From Caulobacter sp. (GTDB taxonomy: Bacteria; Pseudomonadota; Alphaproteobacteria; Caulobacterales; Caulobacteraceae): 48,992 nucleotides of DNA. The stretch covers positions 1 to 48,992 of the forward strand of contig JAUSMJ010000011.1 in NCBI GenBank assembly GCA_030645575.1, in the 5' to 3' direction. The position numbers and the translations under genes are program-made. The notes under the pieces were generated by a model. That model had not been told where the DNA came from. It saw only the letters and a program-made list of their open reading frames with translations, and made no database searches. This document shows positions 16,662-27,221 of this stretch, in pieces; position 1 is the first letter of the stretch, and every line of letters starts with the position of its first letter.

Positions 16662-16814
16662 ATGCCTGAAACGGATGACCGCCCCGAGGTTGAGAGGTTC
16701 CGCGATTTAGCCCGCGAGTTAGAGGCGGACGAGGACGAGGCGCGCTTCAAGGAAGCGGCGGAGAAGGTGGTTAAAGCGCCGAAGCCGGAAGCCGACGATC
16801 AGAAGGCCGAGTGA
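16662..16814 (+). CDS. Short acidic helical protein, unknown
   Basis: This encodes 50 aa, MPETDDRPEVERFRDLAREL and onward, with about a third Asp/Glu and many Lys/Arg. It is predicted to be one long amphipathic helix with no cysteines and no signal peptide. It starts 46 bases from the divergent DUF3800 start, and its TGA overlaps the next gene's ATG by one base (TGATG), indicating translational coupling. No family recognised. The charged composition would suit an antitoxin-like or accessory protein, but nothing in the sequence proves this. The start could lie upstream in frame, but ATG 16662 is the most plausible. Confidence 0.5.
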   Translation: MPETDDRPEVERFRDLARELEADEDEARFKEAAEKVVKAPKPEADDQKAE

Positions 16815-17155
16815 TGTTGGCACTTGTTTCCGTCGTCGCTGTCTTACAGGCCAGCGCTCCGAACGCAGATGCGTGGGGACCGGCCGATTGGGGCTGCGCC
16901 GAACCGCTAATCGAGCGGAACTATAGCCGTCCGATAGAATCACTTCAGTTGGCCCGCCGCATAGCGGACGAGTGTGTCCGACCATACGAACCGCGCCCAG
17001 CGCCGTCAGAAGCTGAAGGGGCCTCACCAGAAGCGGCCCAAATTTTCGATTCCTTGGGCCGTACCCACTATGGCCACCTCCTGAGCATTTTCGTGTTGGA
17101 AATTGAGAGCCGCATCCTCCGGGCACGGAGACGGGAAACTATCTCGCTCGACTGA
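16814..17155 (+). CDS. Secreted protein of unknown function
   Basis: This encodes 113 aa from ATG 16814 and begins MLALVSVVAVLQASAPNADA, a signal peptide with probable cleavage after the small residues near 20. The mature part contains WGPADWGCAEPLIERNYSRP, then CVRPYEPRPAPSEAEGASPE and a terminal basic helix SRILRARRRETISLD. Two cysteines could pair. It is coupled to the acidic 50-aa gene upstream by TGATG. Base composition is lower in GC than the flanking genes, as for DUF3800. No family recognised. It is followed by the terminator hairpin belonging to the converging gene at 17285. Confidence 0.6.
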   Translation: MLALVSVVAVLQASAPNADAWGPADWGCAEPLIERNYSRPIESLQLARRIADECVRPYEPRPAPSEAEGASPEAAQIFDSLGRTHYGHLLSIFVLEIESRILRARRRETISLD

Positions 17156-17187
17156 CAGCCCAATGGTTTGTCAAAGACACAGTCGCC

Positions 17188-17222
17188 AAAAAAAGAGCGC
17201 CCCGTCGGGGGAGACGGGGCGC
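17188..17222 (-). terminator. Intrinsic terminator of 17285-17596
   Basis: GCGCCCCGTC (17197-17206) pairs perfectly with GACGGGGCGC (17213-17222). On the minus strand it is followed by CTC and a run of seven T (17188-17194), which is a textbook rho-independent terminator. It may act in both directions, also ending the plus-strand gene at 17155. Confidence 0.85.
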
Positions 17223-17284
17223 CAAGTGAATCCAGGGTGCTCGACTGGATCGGTGATGGGTTGGCGCCGGAGGGCGCGGGCCGG

Positions 17285-17596
17285 CTAGCTGGTGAAGGCC
17301 GTGCAGGCGCCGGCGACCTCGCGGGCCACCTCGGCCTTGCCGCCCGGGCCGCTCGCCTTGCGGGCCTTGCGCTCAGCGTCCTTGCGCTCGGTGGCGGCGC
17401 GATCGAGGACCACGCCCACGCGGCCGGCCCTGTTGGCGCTCAGCACGGCGTCGATGGCGGCGGTGTCGGCGCCCTGCATCAGGCCACGGCACCTGGCGGC
17501 GGCGATATACTGAGTGTCCGTGAGACGCTCGGTCTGGGCGAAGGCGGCGGTCGCCGAGGCGGCGGCCAGGATCACGGCGGCGGTGAGAATACGCAT
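17285..17596 (-). CDS. Small secreted protein of the local family (copy A)
   Basis: This encodes 103 aa: MRILTAAVILAAASATAAFA is a signal peptide, then the mature protein begins QTERLTDTQYIAAARCRGLM. This is the family pattern RLTD-x-Q-(F/Y)-x3-A-x-C-RGL. The middle is Asp/Ala/Arg-rich, and the end carries a cysteine six residues from the C-terminus (GACTAFTS). The gene has its own perfect terminator and a GGAG-type ribosome site (ggagcc before ATG). A broken sister copy starting MRILTAAVILAAA is at 59-115. The protein is probably periplasmic. No named family is recognised, and conservation of two cysteines suggests a small disulfide-stabilised helical protein. Confidence 0.75.
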   Translation of the reverse strand: MRILTAAVILAAASATAAFAQTERLTDTQYIAAARCRGLMQGADTAAIDAVLSANRAGRVGVVLDRAATERKDAERKARKASGPGGKAEVAREVAGACTAFTS

Positions 17597-17828
17597 CGGG
17601 GAGGCTCCTTTTCCCTGTGGTGAACTTGTGACCTCCTGATGCGCCCGCCCAAGCCTGGCAGCAAATTACTTGTTGGAAATATAGCGGCAATTACAATGAT
17701 TTAATCCGACCTGAATGTAATCAAGTGAACGCGATTTAATTCCCGGCGACGCATCCGAACGGCCCCTTTCGAGCCTCGCGGCGTGACGGGGCGGCGGGTG
17801 GTCGGCGCTTTCCGCCCCACAAAGGGAA

Positions 17829-17858
17829 CGGCGCCCCGCCGGGAGAGACGGGGCGCCG
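17829..17858 (-). terminator. Hairpin terminator of 17899-18198
   Basis: CGGCGCCCCG (17829-17838) pairs perfectly with CGGGGCGCCG (17849-17858). The minus-strand tail TTCCCTTTG is only moderately T-rich. Its loop and flanks resemble the hairpins at 739 and 17188, showing that the terminator was duplicated with the gene. Confidence 0.7.
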
Positions 17859-17898
17859 AACGGGGCTCTGGCGAAGAGGCGCGGGAGGCGCCCGGTCG

Positions 17899-18198
17899 TC
17901 AGTCCCCGAACACACCGCAGTCGGCCGTCCAGGCGGTCTGGGCCGCCGAGGCGTCCTTGCGCGCCAGCCGCTCGGCGTCGTTGCGGGCGGTCCAGGCCTG
18001 GTCGATGATGTGGTCGGACCGGCCCCGCTTCTGGACCTTGAGGATCGCGTCGAGCTTCGCCGCAGTCTCGCCGGCGGCCAGACCCCGACAATGGCCGGCC
18101 TTGACGAACTGGCTGTCGCTCAGCCGGCCGTCAACAGCCATGGCGGCGGACGCGGAGCCGGCGGCCAGAACCGCGGCGGCGATGGTGAGGATTCGCAT
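17899..18198 (-). CDS. Small secreted protein of the local family (copy B)
   Basis: From ATG 18198 the product is 99 aa: MRILTIAAAVLAAGSASAAM is a signal peptide, then AVDGRLSDSQFVKAGHCRGL continues into an Arg/Asp/Ala-rich helix and ends DCGVFGD. An in-frame extension to 18246 is rejected because it crosses the Shine-Dalgarno GGAG and the conserved promoter block. It is closest to the copy at 802-1101, sharing RLxDxQFVKAxHCRGLA and the upstream 200 bases. A diverged copy A lies 300 bases downstream. Function is unknown and the export signal is clear. Confidence 0.75.
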   Translation of the reverse strand: MRILTIAAAVLAAGSASAAMAVDGRLSDSQFVKAGHCRGLAAGETAAKLDAILKVQKRGRSDHIIDQAWTARNDAERLARKDASAAQTAWTADCGVFGD

Positions 18199-18399
18199 GG
18201 GGTCGCTCCATTTCCCTGATTTATTGCAGGGAAAGACTGCTTCCACGCCTGTGTATTCACAAATTAAATACCTGACAGATTCGAATGATTACACAGATTT
18301 CATGTTTCACCCGCCTTGCGGAAAGATGGCGAAATCATGTCGACTTCATGCCGACAATGATTCCTTGAATCACGGGCTCGCGACAGCGATGCTGTGGCG
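18199..18399. promoter_or_regulatory. AT-rich divergent promoter region, duplicated at 1102-1300
   Basis: It lies between the secreted protein gene (minus) and the thioesterase gene (plus). It aligns with 1102-1300 over its full length, including caaattaa, tacctgacagattc and aatgattaca. Conservation of a non-coding region after duplication suggests retained regulation in both directions. Confidence 0.55.
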
Positions 18400-18861
18400 A
18401 TGATCCAGGAACCGGTTACCGGCAAGACTTCGCTGCGCATGGACGTCGCGGGGCTCAACGCCTTCCTCCAGCGCGCCTTCCCCGAGGCCGACCCCGAGAC
18501 CATGCCGCGGGTGACGTCGGTCATGCCGGCGCGGGTCATGCTGACCATGGGCACGGCCAGCCGCAATCTGCGCCCGGGCGGGGTGATCTCAGGCCCGACC
18601 CTGATGAGCCTGGCCGACACGGCCGCCTATGCCCTGGTGCTGGCCCATATCGGCGAGGTGGCCATGGCGGTGACGACCTCGATCACCGTTCACTTCCTGC
18701 GACCGGCCAGGCCGGGCCTGCTCTATGCCGAGGCCGAGCTGCTCAAGCTCGGCCGGCGCATCGCCACCTGCGACGTGCTGATGTGGACCGAGGGCCGCGA
18801 CCGGCTCGCGGCCAAGGCCACCGTGGCCTACGCCATCCCGGAGGGAACCGCCGTCCGATGA
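18400..18861 (+). CDS. PaaI-type hotdog-fold thioesterase
   Basis: From ATG 18400 (MIQEPVTGKTSLRMDVAGLN) the product is 153 aa. A GTG six bases upstream is an alternative start. The core RNLRPGGVISGPTLMSLADT contains the GG-x-ISGPTL...D pattern of PaaI/DUF4442-like thioesterases. It is followed by VAMAVTTSITVHFLRPARPG, the long hotdog strand, and a final strand near ATCDVLMWTEGRDRLAAKAT. The enzyme would hydrolyse acyl-CoA thioesters in the cytosol, substrate unknown. Its stop overlaps the DUF1289 start (ATGA), so the two are co-translated. In the duplicated left locus this gene is reduced to seven codons. Confidence 0.88.
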   Translation: MIQEPVTGKTSLRMDVAGLNAFLQRAFPEADPETMPRVTSVMPARVMLTMGTASRNLRPGGVISGPTLMSLADTAAYALVLAHIGEVAMAVTTSITVHFLRPARPGLLYAEAELLKLGRRIATCDVLMWTEGRDRLAAKATVAYAIPEGTAVR

Positions 18862-19063
18862 CCGACGCGCCGCCCCGGGCCATCGCCACGCCCTGCGTGC
18901 AGGTCTGTATCGTCGATCCCGAGAGCGGCCTGTGCCTGGGCTGCTGCCGCACCCTGCCCGAGATCGCCGGCTGGGCCCGCCTGGGCGAGGCCGAGCGGGC
19001 GGGCCTGATAGCCGACCTGCCCGCGCGCCGATCGCGGATCCGGCCGGAGAAGCTGGGGCTGGT

Positions 19064-21733
<2,670 letters not shown>

Positions 21734-21748
21734 CAGACTCTCAATCCG

Positions 21749-21849
21749 CTCATCCCCGCGAAAGCGGGGACCCAGGTTTGTGTGTGTTTGCTTCCGCCTC
21801 GCCCCGGGCATTCAGAAAAGGCCTGGGTCCCCGCTTTCGCGGGGATGAG
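21749..21849. repeat. Perfect 28-bp inverted repeat
   Basis: The arms 21749-21776 and 21822-21849 are exact reverse complements. Each contains a CCCCGC-GAAA-GCGGGG hairpin. The element lies directly before the metH folate-domain gene, inside the operon, so the mRNA there would fold strongly and may affect read-through or stability. Confidence 0.9.
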
Positions 21850-21860
21850 CGGCGGGGAAA

Positions 21861-22244
21861 TCATTGCGGCGCCTCGACCGCCGGCTCCCGCCCGGCCAGG
21901 GCCAGGCGGCGGGACAGGATGGCTTGCGGGACCCCGGCGGCGACGAGGCCGGGCCAGCATTTGGGATCCAGGGTGCGGTGCTCGGCCAGGGTCGCCACCA
22001 GCCGGGACAGGGTGGCGATGTCGGCCGCGGCGGCGATCTTGGACACCAGCTCGCCGGACAGCACCTTGGCCGGAACGGCCGTGGTCGGTGGGATGTCGGC
22101 GCGCGCGCAGGCCGTCAGAAACGCCGCGCCCAGCGAGAACAGCGCCGCGTCGCTGACCGCGCGCCGGTTCAGCCGGCTGCGGATGTCGCGCAGCATCTCG
22201 GTCTCGACGGGTCCGAGGGCCAGGACGGTCTTGAGGGTGGTCAT
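21861..22244 (-). CDS. Hypothetical protein between the two metH parts
   Basis: From ATG 22244 (MTTLKTVLALGPVETEMLRD) the product is 127 aa. It is mostly helical and Ala/Leu/Arg-rich: SRLNRRAVSDAALFSLGAAF, VLSGELVSKIAAAADIATLS, CWPGLVAAGVPQAILSRRLA. No signal peptide or membrane segment is obvious, though SLGAAFLTACA is a short hydrophobic helix. It sits between the homocysteine-domain gene (22402) and the folate/B12-domain gene (21733) of metH, with an inverted repeat on each side. I do not recognise a family. A longer in-frame start at 22268 is possible but abuts the repeat. Confidence 0.55.
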   Translation of the reverse strand: MTTLKTVLALGPVETEMLRDIRSRLNRRAVSDAALFSLGAAFLTACARADIPPTTAVPAKVLSGELVSKIAAAADIATLSRLVATLAEHRTLDPKCWPGLVAAGVPQAILSRRLALAGREPAVEAPQ

Positions 22245-22269
22245 CGGGTCGATCCCGCCCAAAAACAAT

Positions 22270-22382
22270 CGTCACCCTCGGCCTTGTGCCGAGGGCCCCT
22301 CGCCGAACTTCCCCACCGGGGCAAGGCCGTCCACGCCGGTGCGGCGGAAGGAGGGATCCTCGGCACAGGGCCGAGGATGACG
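22270..22382. repeat. Inverted repeat (about 29-bp arms) within the metH operon
   Basis: The left arm 22270-22298 reads CGTCACCCTCGGCCTTGTGC and onward. The right arm 22354-22382 is its near complement, ending CCGAGGATGACG. Each arm is itself a hairpin (CCTCGGC...GCCGAGG). It lies between the homocysteine-domain gene and the hypothetical gene. Confidence 0.8.
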
Positions 22383-22401
22383 GGGGTGGAGGTGGCCGTC
22401 A

Positions 22402-23466
22402 TCACGCCAGCTCGAACGCTTCCAGCCCGGCCAGCCGCATGGCGGTCGGCCGTTCGGGAACCGCGCGCGGGGCCATGCCGGCGACCGACTGGGCGACGTG
22501 GGCGATGTGGTCCGGCGTCGTGCCGCAGCAGCCGCCGACGATGTTGACGATGCCGCTCTGCGCCCACTCGTGCAGCGAACAGGCGGTCTGATGCGGCTCC
22601 TCGTCGTACTGGCCCATGGCGTTGGGCAGGCCGGCGTTGGGATAGGCCGCGACCAGGGTGTCGGCGATGCGCGACAGCTCGGCGATGTGCGGCCGCATCA
22701 GGTCGGCGCCGAGGGCGCAGTTCAGGCCGATGGCGAACGGCCTGGCGTGGCGAACGCTGTTCCAGAAGGCCTCGACCGTCTGGCCCGACAGGGTGCGGCC
22801 GGAGCGGTCGGTGATGGTGCCGCTGATCCAGATCGGCAGCTCTTCGTGGCCCTCCTCGTCGCGCAGGTCGAGGATCGCCTTGATGGCCGCCTTGCAGTTC
22901 AGGGTGTCGGTGATGGTCTCGATCAGGAACAGGTCGACCCCGCCCTCGTAGAGCCCCCTCACCTGCTCGCGATAGGCCTCGTAGACTTGGTCGAAGGTCA
23001 CGGTCCGCGCGCCCGGATCGTTCACGTCCGAGGACATCGACAGCATGACGTTCAGCGGCCCGATCGAGCCGGCCGCGAAGCGCGGCTTGTCCGGCGTCTT
23101 CGCCGTCCAGCGGTCGGCGGCCGCGCGGGCCAGCTTCGCGCCCTCGAGGTTGATGTCGTAGGCGGCGCTTTCCAGGCTGTAGTCGCGCTGGGCGATCCAG
23201 GTGGCGCTGAAGGTGTTGGTCTCGCTGATGTCCGCGCCGGCCTGAAAGTAGGCGTCATGCAGCCCGGCGATGATGTCCGGCCGGGTCAGGCAGAGAACGT
23301 CGTTGTTGCCGCGCAGATGCACGGTGTGGTCGGCGAAACGCTCGCCGCGGAAATCGGCCTCCGACAGCCCCTGCCGCTGGATCATCACGCCCCAGGCCCC
23401 GTCGAGCACGAGGATGCGCTGCGTGGCGGCGCGCTTGAGGGCGGCGATGCGGTCTTGACGGGTCAT
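22402..23466 (-). CDS. metH: Methionine synthase, homocysteine-binding domain as a separate protein
   Basis: From ATG 23466 ([20 protein letters not shown]) the product is 354 aa, the size of the N-terminal homocysteine S-methyltransferase domain of MetH. The barrel shows [48 protein letters not shown] and [18 protein letters not shown]. Zinc ligands are the cysteine in [11 protein letters not shown] and the pair in [12 protein letters not shown]. It would bind homocysteine and take the methyl group from methylcobalamin held by the separate protein at 19064-21733. The ATG overlaps the stop of the metallo-beta-lactamase gene (ATGA). This split MetH arrangement is known in Caulobacter-type bacteria. 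Confidence 0.95.
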   Translation of the reverse strand: MTRQDRIAALKRAATQRILVLDGAWGVMIQRQGLSEADFRGERFADHTVHLRGNNDVLCLTRPDIIAGLHDAYFQAGADISETNTFSATWIAQRDYSLESAAYDINLEGAKLARAAADRWTAKTPDKPRFAAGSIGPLNVMLSMSSDVNDPGARTVTFDQVYEAYREQVRGLYEGGVDLFLIETITDTLNCKAAIKAILDLRDEEGHEELPIWISGTITDRSGRTLSGQTVEAFWNSVRHARPFAIGLNCALGADLMRPHIAELSRIADTLVAAYPNAGLPNAMGQYDEEPHQTACSLHEWAQSGIVNIVGGCCGTTPDHIAHVAQSVAGMAPRAVPERPTAMRLAGLEAFELA

Positions 23467-24323
23467 TGGGCGGCTCCCTGCTGGCGGGCCAGCTCGGTTT
23501 CGAAGGCGGCGCGGGAGTCGGCGATGCGCCGGCCGAGCTCGGTCGGGTCGATGAACGGGCTGGGCCCGCCGGGCGCCATGGCCGCGTGTTTCTCGGCAAA
23601 GCCGAACTGCTCGGCATGCGGCGCGAGGAAGACATCGGCCTTCATCGCCGCCAGCCGGACGAAGCTGGCGCGATAGTCGGCGACGATGCGCGGGTATTGC
23701 GGGTTCGGGGTCAGCCGGTTGGCCGCCACCGTCGTGCTGCACCAGAGCAGCGCCTTGCGCACGACCCCGTCAATCTTCACCGGGAACGTCCAGGTCGTGC
23801 AGCCGGGCGTATGGCCCGGCGTCAGATGGGCCGTCAGCGTCATCCCGCCCAGGGTGACAGTGTCGCGGTCCTTGAGCACCGCATCGACCTTGACCGGCTT
23901 GAAACGCAGGAATGCGACGTCCTCCGAGCCCGGATAGACTCCCTTCTCGAGCAGCGGCTTGTCGCCGGCGCTGGCCAGCAGCGCCGCGCCGGTGTCCTGC
24001 TTGAGTTGCGCGAAGCCCGCCGCGTGGTCGAAATGGGCGTGGGTGTTGAGCAGGATCTCGACGTCCGACAGTTTGAAGCCGAGCGCCTTGATGTTGGCCT
24101 CGATGCCCGCGACGTTCTGCTCCATCGGCCCGTCGATCAGGATCAGGCCCTTGGGCGTGACGATCAGCCAGGCCGCAAGCCCCTCGCTGCCGACGTAGTA
24201 GAGGTTGTCGCCGACCTTCACCGGCGCCGTCGGCTTGATCCACGCCGGCGGCCAGGCCTGGGCGGCCGCGACGCCGGCCAGCGCCACGGCGGCCAGGATC
24301 GGGACCCAGAGACGCTTCTTCAC
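23463..24323 (-). CDS. Class B3-like metallo-beta-lactamase-fold hydrolase
   Basis: GTG 24323 opens a 286-aa protein beginning [20 protein letters not shown], a signal peptide, so it is periplasmic. The zinc site is [11 protein letters not shown] (His95, His97, Asp99, His100), [12 protein letters not shown] (about 167) and [10 protein letters not shown] (about 230). [20 protein letters not shown] and [11 protein letters not shown] are class B3 landmarks. No class B1 cysteine ligand is present. Class B3 enzymes hydrolyse beta-lactams, and Caulobacter is known to encode one. Whether this one hydrolyses drugs or another ester or lactone cannot be told from sequence. It overlaps metF (GTGA) upstream and metH (ATGA) downstream, so it is translated as part of the methionine operon. 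Confidence 0.88.
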   Translation of the reverse strand: MKKRLWVPILAAVALAGVAAAQAWPPAWIKPTAPVKVGDNLYYVGSEGLAAWLIVTPKGLILIDGPMEQNVAGIEANIKALGFKLSDVEILLNTHAHFDHAAGFAQLKQDTGAALLASAGDKPLLEKGVYPGSEDVAFLRFKPVKVDAVLKDRDTVTLGGMTLTAHLTPGHTPGCTTWTFPVKIDGVVRKALLWCSTTVAANRLTPNPQYPRIVADYRASFVRLAAMKADVFLAPHAEQFGFAEKHAAMAPGGPSPFIDPTELGRRIADSRAAFETELARQQGAAQ

Positions 24324-25246
24324 GCCGCGGCCTCCTTCGGCGGCAGGGGCTGCTCGCGTACGCCCAGCACGCGGCAGATGGCGTAGACGAGGTCGGCCCG
24401 GTTGAGGGTGTAGAAGTGGAAGTCGCTGAAGCCTTCCTCGGCCAGCTTCGCGCACATCTCGGCGGCCACCGAGCCGGCGATCAGGCGGCGGGTGTCGGGA
24501 TCGTCGTCCAGCCCGTCGAACAGCCCGGCCAGCCACGACGGCAGCGGGATGCCGCACGGCTCGGCCATGCGCTGCAGGCCCTTGAAGTTGCTGACCGGCA
24601 TGATCCCCGGCGAGATCGGGATGGTCACGCCGGCCTTGCGGACCCTGTCCATGAACCGCAGGAAGATGTCGGTGTCGAAGAAGAACTGGGTGATCGCCCG
24701 GGTCGCTCCGGCATCGACCTTGGCCTTCAGTACGTCGATGTCGTGGTCGATGCCCGCGCTTTCGGGATGGACCTGCGGATAGAGGCCAACCGACACCTCG
24801 AACGGCGCCACCTGGCGGATGCCGGCCGTCAGTTCGGTGGCGTTGGCGTAGCCGTCGGCTCGCGGCTCGTAGGCGCCGCCCAGCGACCCCGGCGGGTCGC
24901 CGCGCAGGGCGACGATGTGGCGGATGCCGCTTTCCCAATAGTCGCGAACGACCGCGTCGACCTCCTCGCGGGAGGCGCCGACGCAGGTCAGATGGGCGGC
25001 CGGCTTCAGCGTGGTCTCGTCGAGCATCCGCTTGACCGTGCGGTGGGTCCGCTCGCGCGTCGAACCGCCCGCGCCGTAGGTCACCGAGACGAACGACGGG
25101 TTCAGCGGCTCAAGCCGGCGGATGGCCGCCCACAGGCTTTCCTCGGCCTGCGGCGTCTTGGGTGGCGAGAACTCGAACGAGACGCGCACGCCGTGGTCGG
25201 CGCCGCCCGCGCGGGCAACGGGTCCAAGCGCTGAGGGGGGAGTCAT
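24320..25246 (-). CDS. metF: Methylenetetrahydrofolate reductase
   Basis: This encodes 308 aa from ATG 25246 and reduces 5,10-methylene- to 5-methyl-tetrahydrofolate with an FAD cofactor, supplying the methyl donor for MetH. Seen are VSFEFSPPKTPQAEESLW (N-terminal strand with the catalytic Glu), FVSVTYGAGGSTRERTHRTV, AHLTCVGASREEVDAVVRDY, HIVALRGDPPG, DAGATRAITQFFFDTDIFLR and IPISPGIMPVSNFKGL. These are all conserved folate/FAD-site motifs. It overlaps the ArsR-methyltransferase gene (ATGA) and the downstream hydrolase (GTGA). Placement in one operon with both metH parts indicates shared control by the operator at 26221. Confidence 0.96.
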   Translation of the reverse strand: MTPPSALGPVARAGGADHGVRVSFEFSPPKTPQAEESLWAAIRRLEPLNPSFVSVTYGAGGSTRERTHRTVKRMLDETTLKPAAHLTCVGASREEVDAVVRDYWESGIRHIVALRGDPPGSLGGAYEPRADGYANATELTAGIRQVAPFEVSVGLYPQVHPESAGIDHDIDVLKAKVDAGATRAITQFFFDTDIFLRFMDRVRKAGVTIPISPGIMPVSNFKGLQRMAEPCGIPLPSWLAGLFDGLDDDPDTRRLIAGSVAAEMCAKLAEEGFSDFHFYTLNRADLVYAICRVLGVREQPLPPKEAAA

Positions 25247-26214
25247 GCGGCGCTCCTTTCGGCCAGGGCGGGCCGGCGCGCGGTCCAGATCTTCACGGTG
25301 AGCCCGGCGCCCGTCGCCGGCGGCAGGGCGTCGGCGCTTTCCAGCGCCAGACCGGCCTGCTTCAGCCAGCGGACAATCTCCTCGTCGGAGAAGCCCAGAC
25401 GGCGGTGCTGGTGCTGTTCGCGCAGCACCTCCAGGGCGTGGGGGGCGAAATCGACGACCAGCAGGCGGCCGCCGGGCGCCACCAGCCGGGCCGCCTCGGC
25501 CACCGCGGCGGCGGGGTCGCCCAGATAGTGCAGCACCTGGTGCACGGTCACCAGATCGGCGCAGCCCCCGGCCAGACCCGTGGCGAAGATGTCGCCATGG
25601 CGCAGCTCGCACGACGCCAGCCCCGCCTCGCCGACGTTGACCCGGGCGATGTTGAGCATCTGCTGCGACAGATCCAGCCCGACCGCCCGGCTGGCCCGGC
25701 CGCCCAGCAGGGTCAGCATACGGCCCGTTCCGGCGCCCAGGTCGACCAGCAGGCCGAGCGGCTGGTCGCCCACGGCCTGGTGGATCGCGGCCTCGACCTC
25801 GGCCTCGGCCACGTGCAGCGAGCGGATCTCGTCCCAGCGGGCGGCGTTGCGCGCGAAATAGGCGGCCGCCTCGGACGACCGCTCGGTCTCCACCCCGGCC
25901 AGACGCTCGGCGTCGTGGCGCAGGGCGGCGTCGGCCGGATCGATCAGGGCCAGCGCCTGGTCAGCCAGCGCCCGTCCGCCGCCATGGGCCGCCAGCCGGT
26001 AGAACACCCAGGCCCCGTCGGGAAAGCGTTCAACCAGCCCGGCCTCGGCCAGCAGCTTGAGATGGCGGGACACGCGCGGCTGGCTCTGGTCGAGCACGGT
26101 GCACAGCTCGAGCACCGAAAGCTCCTCCCGCGCCAGCAGGGCGAGGATGCGCAGACGCGTCGCTTCGCCCGCCGCGCGCAGAATCTCCACCGCCTGTCCC
26201 GATGACATCGTCAT
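25243..26214 (-). CDS. ArsR-type regulator fused to a SAM-dependent methyltransferase
   Basis: This encodes 323 aa. Residues 5-80 form an ArsR winged helix: GEATRLRILALLAREELSVL, then DQSQPRVSRHLKLLAEAGLV (recognition helix) and the wing ERFPDGAWVFYRL. From about 150 on is a class I methyltransferase: LLVDLGAGTGRMLTLL (SAM motif I), AVGLDLSQQMLNIAR, ADLVTVHQVLHYLGDP, LVAPGGRLLVVDFAPH. No metal-binding cysteine box as in arsenic sensors is seen. Regulators of the SahR/SamR kind, which sense SAH or SAM and control methionine genes, have this context, so that role is inferred. It heads the metF-metH operon, with a perfect palindrome six bases upstream of its start. Confidence 0.88.
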   Translation of the reverse strand: MTMSSGQAVEILRAAGEATRLRILALLAREELSVLELCTVLDQSQPRVSRHLKLLAEAGLVERFPDGAWVFYRLAAHGGGRALADQALALIDPADAALRHDAERLAGVETERSSEAAAYFARNAARWDEIRSLHVAEAEVEAAIHQAVGDQPLGLLVDLGAGTGRMLTLLGGRASRAVGLDLSQQMLNIARVNVGEAGLASCELRHGDIFATGLAGGCADLVTVHQVLHYLGDPAAAVAEAARLVAPGGRLLVVDFAPHALEVLREQHQHRRLGFSDEEIVRWLKQAGLALESADALPPATGAGLTVKIWTARRPALAERSAA

Positions 26215-26220
26215 GAGGAC

Positions 26221-26236
26221 ATAAAGATATCTTTAT
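26221..26236. promoter_or_regulatory. Perfect 16-bp palindrome ATAAAGATATCTTTAT, candidate autoregulatory operator
   Basis: It lies 6 bases upstream of the ArsR-methyltransferase ATG, in the only AT-rich stretch of the vicinity. It is symmetrical over all 16 bases and of ArsR operator size. Any promoter here would overlap it, so bound regulator would block the whole methionine operon. The mRNA would be nearly leaderless. Confidence 0.8.
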
Positions 26237-26264
26237 ATGATTAAGTCAAGGTCGGGCGGCGGCC

Positions 26265-27221
26265 TCAGGCCTGCACGGGCGACAGCAACGGCTCCTCATG
26301 GAAGAAGCGCCGCAGGTTTTCCAGCGTCTGGCCGATCATTTTCGGAAGGCTCTCCAGCGTGCCGCCGGCGGTATGCGGGGTCAGCACGGTATTGGGCAGA
26401 TCGGCCCAGCGCGCGGCCGGCGTCGGCTCGGTCTCGAACACGTCCAGCGCCGCCATGCCGAGTCGCCCGTCCTTCAGCGCCGCGACCAGGGCGTCCTCAT
26501 CGACCACCGAGCCGCGCGCGACATTGACCAGGCAGCCGCGCGGACCAAGCGCCTTGATGACCGCCGCCGAGATCAGATGACGGTTGGCCGCGTCGCCCCG
26601 GCAGCAGACGAACAGCGCGTCGCTGTCCCGCGCCAGGGCCAGCAGGCTGGCGGCCATCGGCCAGCGGCTCTCCTTGGGATTGGGCCCCCACCAGGAAACC
26701 GCCAGGCCGAACGGTTCGAGCCGCCGCGCCACGGCCTCGCCAATATGGCCCAGGCCGACGATGCCGGCCTTGCGGCCCATCAGCCCCGGCCGTGGCCGCA
26801 TGCGCTCGGCCGGGGTCCAGCGGCCCTCGCGCACCATGCGGTCGCCCGTGACGATGCCGCGCCAGGCGGCCAGGAAGGCGCCGACCGCGTGATCGGCGAC
26901 ATCGTCGGCGTTGAGGCCCCGGGAATGGCTGACCGCCACGCCGTGGGCCCGGCACCAGGGCACATCGACGCCGTCGTAGCCGACGCTGACGCAGGCGATC
27001 AGGCCCAGCCTGGGCATCTCCGACAGCAGATCGCGCGACAGCTTGATCTCGCCCGCGTGAACGATGGCCGCCACCTCGCGGCCGACGCCCTCGAGGAAGG
27101 TTGGCCGATCGGGGTGCTCCCACAGTCGCAGCACCCGATAATTCGGTTCGAGCGCCGCCTGGAGTGGCAGGAGCATCTCGTGCGAGATCAGGACGACAGG
27201 CGGGGTCGAAGCGTCTTTCAT
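26265..27221 (-). CDS. D-isomer-specific 2-hydroxyacid dehydrogenase
   Basis: This encodes 318 aa with the two-domain fold of glyoxylate/hydroxypyruvate and phosphoglycerate dehydrogenases. Residues 75-85 (LIACVSVGYDGVD) are the substrate-domain loop. The NAD(P) site is GIVGLGHIGEAVARRLEPFG. The catalytic Arg is in VNVARGSVVDEDAL, the Glu in DVFETEP and the His in LTPHTAGGT, so the triad is complete. A NADP-preferring enzyme is suggested by WWGPNPKESR in place of the usual acidic residue after the second Rossmann strand. It would reduce short 2-keto acids in the cytosol. It is a single gene divergent from the winged-helix regulator at 27387. Confidence 0.92.
   Translation of the reverse strand: MKDASTPPVVLISHEMLLPLQAALEPNYRVLRLWEHPDRPTFLEGVGREVAAIVHAGEIKLSRDLLSEMPRLGLIACVSVGYDGVDVPWCRAHGVAVSHSRGLNADDVADHAVGAFLAAWRGIVTGDRMVREGRWTPAERMRPRPGLMGRKAGIVGLGHIGEAVARRLEPFGLAVSWWGPNPKESRWPMAASLLALARDSDALFVCCRGDAANRHLISAAVIKALGPRGCLVNVARGSVVDEDALVAALKDGRLGMAALDVFETEPTPAARWADLPNTVLTPHTAGGTLESLPKMIGQTLENLRRFFHEEPLLSPVQA

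Noticed and set aside
16616..16750. N-terminal extension of the DUF3800 protein
   Set aside because: It is Ser/Arg-rich, overlaps the oppositely oriented 50-aa gene, and the family starts at YVDESGDSG.
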